Shown: positions 46,874-55,813, counted from the first letter of the stretch. The stretch is 64,000 nucleotides of DNA from Marinobacter sp. MDS2 (GCF_030718085.1 NZ_JAVAJF010000001.1:992001-1056000); one strand, 5' to 3'. Notes: generated from the sequence alone by a model not told the origin. Translations and numbers: made by a program.

Positions 46874-47068
46874 ATGATTCATCAGCGTAACGTGAGCGTT
46901 CGCCCACAGCCATCCGGCGTCCTCCACAATGGCGTGGAGATGCGCAGCGAGTATACCCGCGCGGCAGTCAAACAGGGACTGGCATTTTTGAGCCGCAAGC
47001 TGCGTAAAGCGAATCGCGAAGCCGTAGCAGCGGTGCAAGATCTGCCTCAGGCACAAGGCGGCGTGTAA
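46874..47068 (+). CDS. Small 64-aa protein, LysR-divergent
   Basis: Not recognised. AAAGGAGGAAGG gives one of the strongest ribosome-binding sites in the window. The protein is basic and hydrophilic, with a helical C-terminal part (YTRAAVKQGLAFLSRKLRKANREAVAAV). It has no membrane segment. A recognisable promoter and a perfect hairpin terminator bracket it, and a LysR gene is divergent, so it is very probably a real monocistronic gene. Confidence 0.75.
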   Translation: MIHQRNVSVRPQPSGVLHNGVEMRSEYTRAAVKQGLAFLSRKLRKANREAVAAVQDLPQAQGGV

Positions 47069-47083
47069 ACACCCGCTTCGACG

Positions 47084-47126
47084 CCACAAAAAAACCGACA
47101 TGAAATACATGTCGGTTTTTTTGTGG
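47084..47126. terminator. Bidirectional intrinsic terminator
   Basis: A perfect 19-bp stem (47084-47102 and 47108-47126) with 5-nt loop AAATA, core ACCGACATG/CATGTCGGT, and A/T runs on both sides. Shared by the 64-aa gene and the convergent acyl-CoA ligase. Confidence 0.92.
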
Positions 47127-47138
47127 CTCACCGATAAG

Positions 47139-48821
47139 TCAGAACTCCCAAACCACCCTTCGGTTTTGCGCAAACCAGGTATCCATCTTCTGGTGGTAAA
47201 ACTCTTCGATGACATTGCGTTTGATCTTCATGGTGGGCGTTAACATGCCGTTTTCCATGCTCCAGGGTTCTTTCACCACCACCAGGAACGCCACCTTTTC
47301 ATGGGATTCACACTCAGCGTTCACCGAATCCAGCTCTTGCGCCAGCTCCTGTTCCAAATCGGTGCGGTCCATGCCGGAATCGAGCGCTGCACGCGCCTCC
47401 TCCGATAACAGCAACATCAAGCACGGCTGGGGTTGGTTGGCACCTGCCACGCAGACGACTTCCGCCATAGGGTGGTTGAAGCGATTTTCAATCGGCACCG
47501 GCACCACATATTTGCCTTTGGAGGTTTTAAACAGGTCTTTCACACGTCCGGTAATACGCAGGTATCCTTGCTCGTCGATCTCCCCCATGTCACCGGTTTT
47601 CAGGAAGCCATCGCGGGTCACGTCTTCTTTTGTTTTCTCGTCGTTCTTGTAATAACCGAGCATCTGTCCGGGGCTTCTAACCTCAATCTCGCCGCCCTCG
47701 CCGATCCTTTGTTCCACCCCGGGATTCGCTACACCGACATAACCAACTTTCGCCTGGCCCGGGCGGCTGGCATGGGAGTAACCAAAGTTCTCCGACATGC
47801 CATAAACTTCCAGCAACTCAAGCCCCAGATTCCGATACCAGTTAATGATGTCCGCAGACAAAGGTGCGGCACCTGTCAGGGCTACCCGGCAGTGATCCAG
47901 CCCCAATTGTCTGAGAACCTTTTTTTTCACCAGGCTGCCCAGAACGGGAATTTTAAACAAGACTTTCTGTTTCTTGGGTGGAAGCTTGGCGTTTACACCC
48001 AGGTAAAATTTCATCCACAAGCGGGGCACCGAGAAAAACAGTGTGGGCCGAGCCCGCTGCAGATCTTCTTGGAAGGTTTCGAGCGAATTTGCGAAATAAA
48101 GGTGGAAACCGTAATACAGCGATTGCGTTTCTACGGCGGCTCTTTCGGCAACGTGGGCCAGCGGCAGGTAGGACAGCATTCGATCAGTGGGCGACACCTG
48201 AAATAGCTGCTGCAGTCCATCCGCCACGGAAATCATGGTTCGAAAGCTGTGCATCACACCCTTGGGGCGACCGGTACTGCCCGATGTATATACGATCGTG
48301 GCCAGATCATCCGGGGCTGGCAATCGCGGTTTGGCCGGAGCGTGCTCTGCCACTATATCAAGCCACATCGGGGTGTCGTCACGGGGCGCAAGGGGCAAAG
48401 AAACAATAGGCAAATCCTGCGGAATATGATGTTTGATATCGTTCCAGCCATCCGCAGTGCCATCCAGCTTGCCCAAGAACAGCATTTGCGCATCACTATG
48501 CTCCAACACATAGGCAGCGGTATCACCATTAAGCGTGGGGTACAAAGGCACACTCACATACCCTGCTGACCAGATGGCCAGGTCCGCCAAAACCCAATGA
48601 GCGCTGTTTTTTCCCAAAATTGCAATCTTGCTTCGCTCGGGAAGCTCCAGGCTGGTCAGATACGCCACCATGCGACAAACCTGATCCGCCGCCTGAGCCC
48701 AGGTGATGTCCTCCACGCGACCATCCGGGAAGGGCTGGGTCAGGTATACGTTATCCGGGGTTTTCTCGGCCCAATAAAACAAACAATGGGCTGACGTCAG
48801 TTTCTGAGGATCTACAGTCAT
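47139..48821 (-). CDS. Long-chain fatty acyl-CoA ligase (FAA1/FadD15-like)
   Basis: 560 aa. AMP-binding motif YTSGSTGRPKGVMHS, then YLPLAHVAER (typical of long-chain eukaryote-like ligases), VYGMSENFG, FLKTGDMG and ITGRVKDLFKTSKGKYVVPVP. The C-terminal acyl-ligase lysine lies in LTPTMKIKRNVIEEFY. It activates long-chain fatty acids. It differs in motif set from the AlkK-like enzyme at 24047, so the strain has two distinct ligases here. Confidence 0.92.
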   Translation of the reverse strand: MTVDPQKLTSAHCLFYWAEKTPDNVYLTQPFPDGRVEDITWAQAADQVCRMVAYLTSLELPERSKIAILGKNSAHWVLADLAIWSAGYVSVPLYPTLNGDTAAYVLEHSDAQMLFLGKLDGTADGWNDIKHHIPQDLPIVSLPLAPRDDTPMWLDIVAEHAPAKPRLPAPDDLATIVYTSGSTGRPKGVMHSFRTMISVADGLQQLFQVSPTDRMLSYLPLAHVAERAAVETQSLYYGFHLYFANSLETFQEDLQRARPTLFFSVPRLWMKFYLGVNAKLPPKKQKVLFKIPVLGSLVKKKVLRQLGLDHCRVALTGAAPLSADIINWYRNLGLELLEVYGMSENFGYSHASRPGQAKVGYVGVANPGVEQRIGEGGEIEVRSPGQMLGYYKNDEKTKEDVTRDGFLKTGDMGEIDEQGYLRITGRVKDLFKTSKGKYVVPVPIENRFNHPMAEVVCVAGANQPQPCLMLLLSEEARAALDSGMDRTDLEQELAQELDSVNAECESHEKVAFLVVVKEPWSMENGMLTPTMKIKRNVIEEFYHQKMDTWFAQNRRVVWEF

Positions 48822-48980
48822 ATGAAGTCCTTGTTGTTGTTTTTTTGACGACTCGGAAGTACTCGCCTTTTACCAACTCCATACTAGACGACTATTTAAA
48901 TAATGGGACGTGACATTCCTCAAGATTGGTCTAAATTGAGGATGACCGCGTAATGATTAGCCATACCGAAGGAGGTTGCG

Positions 48981-49088
48981 ATGATCAGACCGGCACGTTC
49001 TGTAATGATTGTTCCCGCCTGGAGCCTGATTCTGCTGGGTTCCTGCGCATTCTTTTACACCGCCTACGCAGGCATGCTCGGTTCCTGA
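48981..49088 (+). CDS. 35-aa membrane peptide
   Basis: ATG with AAGGAGG six bases upstream opens 35 codons ending in TGA. The peptide has a basic N-terminus (MIRPARS) and one hydrophobic segment (VMIVPAWSLILLGSCAFFYTAYAGML), fitting a single-pass inner-membrane microprotein. It stands alone between the acyl-CoA ligase and the convergent TauE/SafE gene. No homologue recognised. An upstream imperfect palindrome (CCTCAA..TTGAGG, near 48919-48942) may be an operator. Confidence 0.65.
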   Translation: MIRPARSVMIVPAWSLILLGSCAFFYTAYAGMLGS

Positions 49089-49109
49089 GCCGGCAAGCCT
49101 TAGAAACGG

Positions 49110-49889
49110 CTAGAGCCACACAGTAACCAGTCCAATACTGCTTACTGTCAGCAGGATTGTGCCGAGCACCCGGTAGAACAGTGACGTTTCCGCGTGCAGC
49201 ATTCGGTCGTGTACATACAACCCAATCACATGACCAACAGCCGCCGCAGGCAGTAGCCAGATGTGGTGAATCAACTGTAAATCAACGCCTGCCCACACAA
49301 ACGCTCCCAGCTTGATCAGCACCAGAATAAACCACAGAGCAAACAAGGTGTCCCGCAGTTTTTCTTTTGGCAGATGCTGGGCCGCTACAGCAATAATCAA
49401 AGGTGCGCCAATCAACGAAGTGCCGCTGATATAGCCCCCCAGCATGAGAAACACCGCATCTACCGTTTTGCTGCCGCTGCGAAAGGGCTTATTGACGATG
49501 TACGAAACCGAATACAGGCCTACAATAATGAATATGATCGCACTGAGGATGTGGCCCGGCAGGGTGATCAGGCCGAATACGCCTATAAGCTTCGGTACCA
49601 TCAAAATTGAAAGCATTCGCCCCAGATAGTGCCAATCTACCGTGCCGGATTTAGGCGTATCCTGAGGGCCGGTGCTGCTTTGCCGGTTGTTCATCCAGAT
49701 AGTTAAAGAGGAGAACACCAGCAAATGGATAGAGATAATCGGCAGGAAAACCAGCGGCTCGTCCAGCACCAACAGCAGGAAAGGCAGCGACAGTACCGCG
49801 CCGCCAAACCCTAACCCGGAACGCACAAAGCCGCTCCACACGAAAATCAGCGCAATCAAAATATACTGTACAACCGACAAGTCAGACAT
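49110..49889 (-). CDS. TauE/SafE-family permease
   Basis: 259 aa with about eight membrane helices in two similar halves: SGLGFGGAVLSLPFLLL near the N-terminus and GGYISGTSLIGAPLIIAVAAQH in the second. These glycine-rich motifs define the TauE/SafE (DUF81) family of presumed organic-acid or sulfite exporters. Substrate not predictable. Confidence 0.88.
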   Translation of the reverse strand: MSDLSVVQYILIALIFVWSGFVRSGLGFGGAVLSLPFLLLVLDEPLVFLPIISIHLLVFSSLTIWMNNRQSSTGPQDTPKSGTVDWHYLGRMLSILMVPKLIGVFGLITLPGHILSAIIFIIVGLYSVSYIVNKPFRSGSKTVDAVFLMLGGYISGTSLIGAPLIIAVAAQHLPKEKLRDTLFALWFILVLIKLGAFVWAGVDLQLIHHIWLLPAAAVGHVIGLYVHDRMLHAETSLFYRVLGTILLTVSSIGLVTVWL

Positions 49890-49953
49890 AAAGAACCAAA
49901 AACTCCAGCAAGCCTGACGGCTCAGTTTGCAAGATATTCAAGAGGAGGACGAT

Positions 49954-51639
49954 GTGCAGGATGCAGAATCGCAGACAAACATTAAAAGCTGCCTACTAAT
50001 CATAATGCTACTGGCATTCGTGCAAAATGCCCAGAGCGACGATGGTATTATCAACCGTCTGGAGATTCTACAATCGGACCATTCCGACTCGATACAAGGC
50101 ACACCACTGCATGCACAAGACGCCTTGGCCCGGTTTTACGAAAACCGCCACTACCAACCCGCCTGGTCGTCACCGATTGCGCGATACGAACTCGTTCAGG
50201 CCATTGATAGGGTAGCCCACGACGGATTGAACCCGGCTGATTACCACCAAGACGCCTTACACGACATTGTCCACAGCTCATCGGATGACGCTGACCGGAC
50301 ATTATCCACAGAACTGGATCTGATCTTTACCGACGCGTTCCTGTTGCTGGCCGCACACCTTCGTGATGGCAAAGTGAATTCGCAAACCCTTCAGGCGCAA
50401 TGGGCGGTCCATCAGCGACAAGAGCCTCTGTTCTTGGCGCTTGAGCAGGCCTTGCAGGACGAAACTGTCTTCCAGACACTGCAGTCTTTCAAACCGCCGG
50501 CTCCGGCTTATCAGAAACTAAGCAATTACCGATACCAGCTCTCGGGCTTGCTCGGCCGCCCCTGGCCCCTGCACGATCCTGGCCCCACGATTCACCCGGG
50601 CGACAGCGACCCCCGCATCCCCGCGATCCGTCAGCAGCTTCAATTGTTGGGAAATCTCCCACCAGCCGATCACGACAGCCATTACAGCGCCACCAACACA
50701 CCCGAAAGCCAACGCTATGCAGGCTCCCTGATTGAAGCCATTCCGGCCTTTCAGGCCCGCCACGGTCTGGAGCCGGATGGCCTTATCGGCCGAAAAACGC
50801 TGCAAGCGCTGAACACCCTTCCCATTGAACGCATCCGCCAGATCGATGCCAATCTGGAGCGATGGCGCTGGTTACCGGATTCTTTGGGCGACACCTACGT
50901 GCTGGTCAATATCGCAGGCTACGACATGGTTTTGGTGGAAGACGGCGAAGAGGTCATGCATCAGCGGGTGATCGTTGGCGATCCTTTCAGGCAGACCCCG
51001 GTATTCAGTGATCGCATTCGCTATCTGGTGTTCAACCCGACCTGGACGGTTCCACGAACCCTGATGATCAAGGATCAGCTGCCCAAGTTACAGGCCGACC
51101 CGAGCTATCTGTCCCGGATGAACTTCAAGGTTTATAAAGGCTGGGGAGCCAGCCGCGTTGAAGTGGCTCCGGAAGAGATTGACTGGAATACCCTGACGGC
51201 CGACCACTTCCCCTATCAACTTATTCAGCAACCCGGGCCCAACAATTCGCTCGGGCAAGTGAAGTTCATGTTCCCGAACAAACATGCAATCTACCTGCAC
51301 GATACTCCCGGCCAATACCACTTCAGCCGCGAACAGCGGACCATCAGTTCTGGCTGCATCCGGGTTGAACGCCCCTTCGAACTGGCGGAACGGTTACTCA
51401 CCCGAAACAGCTCCTGGACCAAAGACACCATCCGGCAGGCCCGGCAAGAAAAAGAACCGGTGAAGGCCATTCTGGACCGGTCTGTGCCCGTTCATCTGCA
51501 ATACTGGACAACCTGGGTCGATAAATCCGGACATTTGCAGATACGAAAAGATGTGTACGGGCGGGACCGTCGATTGGTTGATGCGCTAAGATCTGATTTC
51601 AAAGGAAATCTGCAACTAACCCCCAGGAGCCACCGATGA
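49954..51639 (+). CDS. L,D-transpeptidase, YcbB (LdtD)-like
   Basis: 561 aa from GTG 49954, preferred because AGGAGG lies five bases upstream; a TTG at 49927 is possible. N-terminal signal-like helix (SCLLIIMLLAFVQNAQS). The scaffold domain is followed by a peptidoglycan-binding domain (FQARHGLEPDGLIGRKTLQALN, ~265-290). The YkuD catalytic domain has HDTPGQYHF and the active-site SSGCIRV Cys. It makes 3-3 crosslinks in peptidoglycan and acts in the periplasm. It overlaps the following lipoprotein gene by four bases. Confidence 0.93.
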   Translation: MQDAESQTNIKSCLLIIMLLAFVQNAQSDDGIINRLEILQSDHSDSIQGTPLHAQDALARFYENRHYQPAWSSPIARYELVQAIDRVAHDGLNPADYHQDALHDIVHSSSDDADRTLSTELDLIFTDAFLLLAAHLRDGKVNSQTLQAQWAVHQRQEPLFLALEQALQDETVFQTLQSFKPPAPAYQKLSNYRYQLSGLLGRPWPLHDPGPTIHPGDSDPRIPAIRQQLQLLGNLPPADHDSHYSATNTPESQRYAGSLIEAIPAFQARHGLEPDGLIGRKTLQALNTLPIERIRQIDANLERWRWLPDSLGDTYVLVNIAGYDMVLVEDGEEVMHQRVIVGDPFRQTPVFSDRIRYLVFNPTWTVPRTLMIKDQLPKLQADPSYLSRMNFKVYKGWGASRVEVAPEEIDWNTLTADHFPYQLIQQPGPNNSLGQVKFMFPNKHAIYLHDTPGQYHFSREQRTISSGCIRVERPFELAERLLTRNSSWTKDTIRQARQEKEPVKAILDRSVPVHLQYWTTWVDKSGHLQIRKDVYGRDRRLVDALRSDFKGNLQLTPRSHR

Positions 51640-52088
51640 TTCGAACGTTAGCCCCCTTGCTGGTTGCTGTGTCGCTCACCGCCTGCCAGAGCCTCCCAGG
51701 CGTAGACCCGGACATTGGGGAAAACACGGTACTCCTGAGCGCACAACACTGCCTGGAAGAGCCCGTGGGCGATAACAACCGCATTCATTACGGCCCGTGC
51801 CTGAAAATCACCGAGATCAACGGCAGCAAACCGCAGGTTCGGAGCGACGGGTTCATTGCCCTGCCCACAGGCCAGCCAGCCACCCTTGAAACGGCGTGCG
51901 TCTATCGTCTGGCCGATGGCCGCCCTATTCCCGCTACTGTGGAAACCGCTACCTTCGCTGTTCGGCCAGACACTTTTCCCCGTGGCGGCCGACGCTGGTA
52001 CCTGCACGCGCACAAGCAAGCTCGCGGCGTGATCGGTTGCTCCCCCACCTTGGCACCGTCCGTGTACCCGCTTGAATCAACAGACTGA
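51636..52088 (+). CDS. Hypothetical lipoprotein downstream of L,D-transpeptidase
   Basis: 150 aa, lipobox LTAC (Cys17). The mature part has four cysteines and a beta-rich look (FIALPTGQPATLETACVYRL; RWYLHAHKQARGVIGCS). No family recognised. The ATGA overlap with the transpeptidase gene implies coupled synthesis and possibly a related cell-wall role. Confidence 0.75.
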   Translation: MIRTLAPLLVAVSLTACQSLPGVDPDIGENTVLLSAQHCLEEPVGDNNRIHYGPCLKITEINGSKPQVRSDGFIALPTGQPATLETACVYRLADGRPIPATVETATFAVRPDTFPRGGRRWYLHAHKQARGVIGCSPTLAPSVYPLESTD

Positions 52089-52193
52089 AACCTGACAGCA
52101 CTATGACCATCGCTTAACCTGCCGCGCTCTCAATTGCGGTATCGCCAATGTTGTGCCACGTTTACTAGGCATTGCAAAAAAGGAGGAAAACAA

Positions 52194-52370
52194 ATGCTCT
52201 ACTGGGCTTTAGTGTGTCTCGTTGTTGCGATCATTGCGGGGGTACTGGGTTTTGGCGGCATAGCCGGAACAGCTGCAGGCTTCGCTAAAATTCTGTTTTT
52301 TATCTTTCTGGTACTGCTCGTTGTCTCTGTACTGGTGAACGTACTCAAAGGTAAGGGCCCCAAGGTCTAG
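52194..52370 (+). CDS. DUF1328 (YtjA-like) small membrane protein
   Basis: 58 aa from ATG 52194 with AAGGAGG. Two membrane helices: [22 protein letters not shown] and [21 protein letters not shown]. This is the standard DUF1328 protein, common in gammaproteobacteria, of unknown function and often stress-induced. Confidence 0.93.
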   Translation: MLYWALVCLVVAIIAGVLGFGGIAGTAAGFAKILFFIFLVLLVVSVLVNVLKGKGPKV

Positions 52371-52390
52371 GGCATTCACCTGCTTTGAAC

Positions 52391-52414
52391 GTGGCCCTGA
52401 CCAAACAGGGCCAC
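52391..52414. terminator. Hairpin between convergent genes
   Basis: GTGGCCCTG / CAGGGCCAC perfect 9-bp stem with 6-nt loop, 20 bases after the DUF1328 stop and before the TIGR02647 3' end. No clear U-tract, so only a likely terminator. Confidence 0.45.
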
Positions 52415-52428
52415 GCCCGCTCACTCAT

Positions 52429-52668
52429 TCATTCACTGGCCAGCATCGTTTGCAGTTTCTGAGTCAGTTCCACCGCCTCACACCCCATGGGCGTTAAATA
52501 ACCGCCGTCTTCCTGCGAAATCAGCCCCTTCGAGAACAATGACGCAGCCGCGCGAACGGTTTCGGGAGCCGCCTGGCTGGCGTGTACCTTGATGCCCTCC
52601 TGCGTGGAGGTGGAAGGAAACTGCAACAACAGATTCAATTCGGCAAGATGAACCGGCGAGAAAGGCAT
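52429..52668 (-). CDS. TIGR02647 family protein
   Basis: 79 aa. LAELNLLLQFPSTSTQEGIKVHASQAAP and FSKGLISQEDGGYLTPMGCEA match the TIGR02647 pattern of small gammaproteobacterial proteins, with a winged-helix-like second half. Function unknown. AAGGAG precedes the start on the minus strand. Confidence 0.9.
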   Translation of the reverse strand: MPFSPVHLAELNLLLQFPSTSTQEGIKVHASQAAPETVRAAASLFSKGLISQEDGGYLTPMGCEAVELTQKLQTMLASE

Positions 52669-52826
52669 AAGAAACTCCTTGTTAGGTATCTTCCTTGCAG
52701 CATAGCGGAAATAATCCCTGCCGAGCGAAATTTCTCACAAACAAACAAAAAGCCTACACTTCAAGGTACATCTCCGTTGGCAATAACGGTACATTGAGAC
52801 CTTCGATTCTGCATTCCGGTCATGAG

Positions 52827-53540
52827 ATGAAGTTAAGCCGTACATCGCCCCCACCTTCAGTTATCGCACTTGCAGCCCTTATGCTTTGGGCCGCGAGCTC
52901 GAGCGTTCCAGCCGACACCATTAAACGGGTTGTCCACCCTGACGGGCGTGTAGAGTTCACCAACGTTAAAAGCAAAAGCCAGCCGCGGCCCTCCACGAAA
53001 AGTGAAACGGTTTACCGCTACAAAGACCAGCACGGGGTTGTCGCCTACAGCAGCCAACGACCGGCCAGTTCAGATTTCGATGTAATCAGTTTTCATTGCT
53101 ACGCCTGCGACCCGAACTCGACCGTGGACTGGCGTAAGACCCCGCTGTTTCTTCGTCCGTTCAAGAACGAAATCACGGCCGCCGCCCATGAATTCGGCGT
53201 AGACCCGGCACTGGTGCGCGCCGTGATTCATGCCGAATCCGCTTTTAATCCACAGGCAATCTCCCCCGTGGGTGCTCAAGGCTTGATGCAACTGATGCCG
53301 GGAACAGCAAAAGAATTGGGCGTGATCAATCCCATGAAAGCATCGGAAAACATTCGGGGCGGCGTGAATTACCTGTCTCAGATGCTGGCCCGCTTCAAGG
53401 GTGACACCCGCCTTGCCACTGCCGCCTACAACGCGGGCCCCGGCGCGGTCGGGCGCTACAAGGGCATTCCGCCCTACGCTGAAACCAAAGCCTACGTTGA
53501 ACGAGTGGGCATTCTGCATAAACGCTACGCAGCCAACTGA
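52827..53540 (+). CDS. Lytic transglycosylase with DUF4124 domain
   Basis: 237 aa from ATG 52827; the ribosome-binding site is weak, and a 44-codon extension is rejected because the signal peptide begins here. Signal peptide ~1-30, then DUF4124 ([16 protein letters not shown], ~33-75), then an SLT domain: [28 protein letters not shown] with the catalytic Glu in HAES, and [15 protein letters not shown]. It cleaves glycan strands in peptidoglycan. The stop overlaps the next start (TGATG). Confidence 0.93.
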   Translation: MKLSRTSPPPSVIALAALMLWAASSSVPADTIKRVVHPDGRVEFTNVKSKSQPRPSTKSETVYRYKDQHGVVAYSSQRPASSDFDVISFHCYACDPNSTVDWRKTPLFLRPFKNEITAAAHEFGVDPALVRAVIHAESAFNPQAISPVGAQGLMQLMPGTAKELGVINPMKASENIRGGVNYLSQMLARFKGDTRLATAAYNAGPGAVGRYKGIPPYAETKAYVERVGILHKRYAAN

Positions 53541-54307
53541 TGAGCCATCCAGCAAACACCGCCGCCATTGCCGGCGACATTGTTCATGTAGACCGCGATA
53601 AGTACGGCAACATTCTGGTGATCGACGACCGCAAACACCGGATACTCAGTTTTGATTCGGTGTTTGAACAAAGCAAAATAGTGCGCGCAGCGCCCAATGT
53701 GCCAGTGCATGAATACAACCGCGCCATGCTCTTGCCCGTCGCCTTTCACGAGCCTCAGCAGGTCACGGTTCTGGGCTTAGGCGGCGGCGTACTCGCCCAC
53801 GGTTTGCACAAGCTCCTGCCCCAAAGTGATATCCAGGTCTTCGAGCTGCGGGAGAAGGTGGAACAGATTGCCCGCAAATGGTTTGCCTTGCCCAGCAGCG
53901 ACCGGCTGCAGGTGACCATTCAAGATGCCCGGCTGGCTGTGGATAACCTGCCAGAGGCCAGCACAGAGATGATCCTGACCGATCTTTACAGTGCCGACAA
54001 GATGAGCCCGGCCCAGGGGCAAAGACGCTTCATCAAGGCGTGTAGCCGCGCTCTTACAAATTCAGGCTGGCTCGCGCTGAACTACCACAAAATGCCGGAA
54101 GCCAATGGCAACCTGGTACGAGAGCTTCGACGACAGTTTCCACTACTGCTGGTGTTCCGAAGCAAAACCAACAATTGGGTGATTTACGGCAGCAAGCAGG
54201 GCTTCAGCAACGTTAATATTGAAGCATCCCGGTGTGCCGAACTGGAAAAACGTTTACCGGTAGGGTGGGCAAAACTGAGGAAAAAGCTGGAAGTAATGGA
54301 ACTGTAG
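53540..54307 (+). CDS. Spermidine-synthase-like protein 2
   Basis: 255 aa, methyltransferase/aminopropyltransferase fold: VTVLGLGGGVLAHGLHKLLP (nucleotide loop), VFELREKVEQIARKWF, and MILTDLYSAD. Similar in type to the protein at 41181 but not a close duplicate. It is translationally coupled to the lytic transglycosylase, which is not a polyamine gene, so its true substrate is open. Confidence 0.78.
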   Translation: MSHPANTAAIAGDIVHVDRDKYGNILVIDDRKHRILSFDSVFEQSKIVRAAPNVPVHEYNRAMLLPVAFHEPQQVTVLGLGGGVLAHGLHKLLPQSDIQVFELREKVEQIARKWFALPSSDRLQVTIQDARLAVDNLPEASTEMILTDLYSADKMSPAQGQRRFIKACSRALTNSGWLALNYHKMPEANGNLVRELRRQFPLLLVFRSKTNNWVIYGSKQGFSNVNIEASRCAELEKRLPVGWAKLRKKLEVMEL

Positions 54308-54310
54308 AAA

Positions 54311-54330
54311 GGGGCCGCTTGCCCCTCTCT
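54311..54330 (+). terminator. Weak hairpin terminator candidate
   Basis: GGGGC..GCCCC stem with loop CGCTT followed by TCTCT, just after the spermidine-synthase-like stop. Short stem, low confidence. Confidence 0.3.
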
Positions 54331-54350
54331 ACCATCGTCAGAAACCGATA

Positions 54351-54917
54351 TCAGGCCCGGCTCAGAAACTTGCGCTCTTCCACATTGACCTTGATACGGT
54401 CACCTGTGGAAATGTGCTCAGGCACCTGCACAACCAGCCCGGTGGTCAGATGAGCAGGCTTGGTGCGAGCGGTCGCTGAACCGCCCTTCACAGAGGGATC
54501 GGTTTCTTCAATCGTCAGCTCAACCGTTGGCGGCAAATCCAAAGCCACCGGGGTATCGCTCACCAGAATGGCCATCACACCCTGAGTTTCCTCAGTGATG
54601 AACAGCAGCTCGTCTTCAATCGCACTCTTGTTCAGCATGTACTGAGTGAAGTCTTCGTTGTCCATAAAGACATACTCATCGCCGTCTGAGTAGGAAAACA
54701 TAACCGGGCGACGAACCAAGTCAGCCAGGTTCAACATGTCTGAATCTTTGAAGGTTTCGTCTACCTTCTGGCCAGTGACCACATCGTACAACCGCATGCG
54801 GTAAAGGCTGCCACCGGCACGGCCCTGGGGCACCGAACGCTCGATGTCTTTTACGAAAAACGCACGTCCATCAAACTCAACCGCCTGGTTCTTTTTAATC
54901 TCACTCGCTTTTGGCAT
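54351..54917 (-). CDS. efpL: Elongation factor P-like protein EfpL (YeiP)
   Basis: 188 aa. Three-domain EF-P fold; [22 protein letters not shown] at the N-terminus, [18 protein letters not shown] centrally, and [19 protein letters not shown] at the C-terminus. The domain I loop reads [18 protein letters not shown], with an Arg at the tip rather than the Lys of ordinary EF-P, as in YeiP/EfpL. It relieves ribosome stalling at proline-containing stretches. It stands alone, in front of the thioesterase. Confidence 0.94.
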   Translation of the reverse strand: MPKASEIKKNQAVEFDGRAFFVKDIERSVPQGRAGGSLYRMRLYDVVTGQKVDETFKDSDMLNLADLVRRPVMFSYSDGDEYVFMDNEDFTQYMLNKSAIEDELLFITEETQGVMAILVSDTPVALDLPPTVELTIEETDPSVKGGSATARTKPAHLTTGLVVQVPEHISTGDRIKVNVEERKFLSRA

Positions 54918-54989
54918 GTCACCTATTCCAATATAAGTTGATCACCGTGGCCGTGATATACCACGACTGGGCTAAATATGCGACTTTAC

Positions 54990-55487
54990 TCAGCTATTCG
55001 CCTTGGTCAGTTGCTCACGTGTTTGCAGGCGCCCGGCCCTTCGTATTTCAGCGTTGGCATAACGCCGGCGCTGTTCGCTCGTTTCGGGAATCACCTCCGG
55101 GACATCCACCGGCTTACCCTCTTCGTCTACGGCCACAAAGGTAAAAAACGCGGACAGGATGTGCCGAACATCGCCGGTGTAGCTGTTTTCCGCTTCTACC
55201 CGCGCACCAATCTCCATAGAAGAGCCCCAGCTGCGGTTCAGGGTCAAACTGAACAGCAGGGTATCTTTCCCTCTTGCCGGTGCACGAAAGTGGATAGAAT
55301 CGACCGCAGCGGTCACACACACGTGCGCCGAATGCCGCTCAGCCACAACCAACGCCAAGCGGTCGCACTTGGCCATGATCATGCCCCCGAACACCGTGTC
55401 GTGTGAGTTCATATCGTTGGGGAACACTTTATACACATGCTTCTCAATGGCGGAAGCCGAAACGGGCTTGGCCGGTTTTTCAGACAT
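54990..55487 (-). CDS. Hotdog-fold acyl-CoA thioesterase (YciA-type)
   Basis: 165 aa. PNDMNSHDTVFGGMIMAKCDRLA contains the catalytic Asn/Asp region of the hotdog family, and AAVDSIHFRAPARGKDTLLF follows. It hydrolyses acyl-CoA to free acid and CoA in the cytosol. AAGGAAA is the ribosome-binding site. The first 101-nt repeat begins 22 bases upstream of this start, so its promoter lies in the repeat array. Confidence 0.9.
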   Translation of the reverse strand: MSEKPAKPVSASAIEKHVYKVFPNDMNSHDTVFGGMIMAKCDRLALVVAERHSAHVCVTAAVDSIHFRAPARGKDTLLFSLTLNRSWGSSMEIGARVEAENSYTGDVRHILSAFFTFVAVDEEGKPVDVPEVIPETSEQRRRYANAEIRRAGRLQTREQLTKANS

Positions 55488-55509
55488 AAATAGAGTTTCC
55501 TTCTGTTAA

Positions 55510-55610
55510 TTACTCACAAATACTGTGGACAACCGTGTTAGCAAGGTAAGGACATATAGGCTACAACCGCTCTACGAGCGGGTTTTGGAGCTTTGTCGGT
55601 AATTTAACCA
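55510..55610 (+). repeat. 101-nt noncoding repeat, copy 1
   Basis: Begins TTACTCACA, then 5 bases, then TGTGGACAA (an inverted pair of DnaA-box-like 9-mers), then GTGTTAGCAAGGTAAGGACA, an inner CCGCTC/GAGCGG hairpin, and ends GGTAATTTAACCA. Same length and layout as copies at 55713 and 55918. Confidence 0.85.
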
Positions 55611-55712
55611 AGGTAGAGATTAACACATAAAAATCCACGAAAACGGGATCTCCTTGAAGTAATGCACAGCCATTGATTATGTCCCGCCCACCTTGGGGAT
55701 AACCCTAACCAG

Positions 55713-55813
55713 TTACGCACAAATTCTGTGGACAACTGTGTTAGCAAGGTAAGGACATATAGGCTAAAACCGCTCTAGGAGCGGGCTTGCGGATTTTGTA
55801 GGTAATTTAACCA
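55713..55813 (+). repeat. 101-nt noncoding repeat, copy 2
   Basis: TTACGCACA-N5-TGTGGACAA, then GTGTTAGCAAGGTAAGGACA, CCGCTC/GAGCGG hairpin, GGTAATTTAACCA. Starts 203 bases after copy 1 and is very similar to it across the whole block. The following ~100 bases diverge, but both spacers end with GGGGATAA and CAG before the next copy. Confidence 0.85.
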
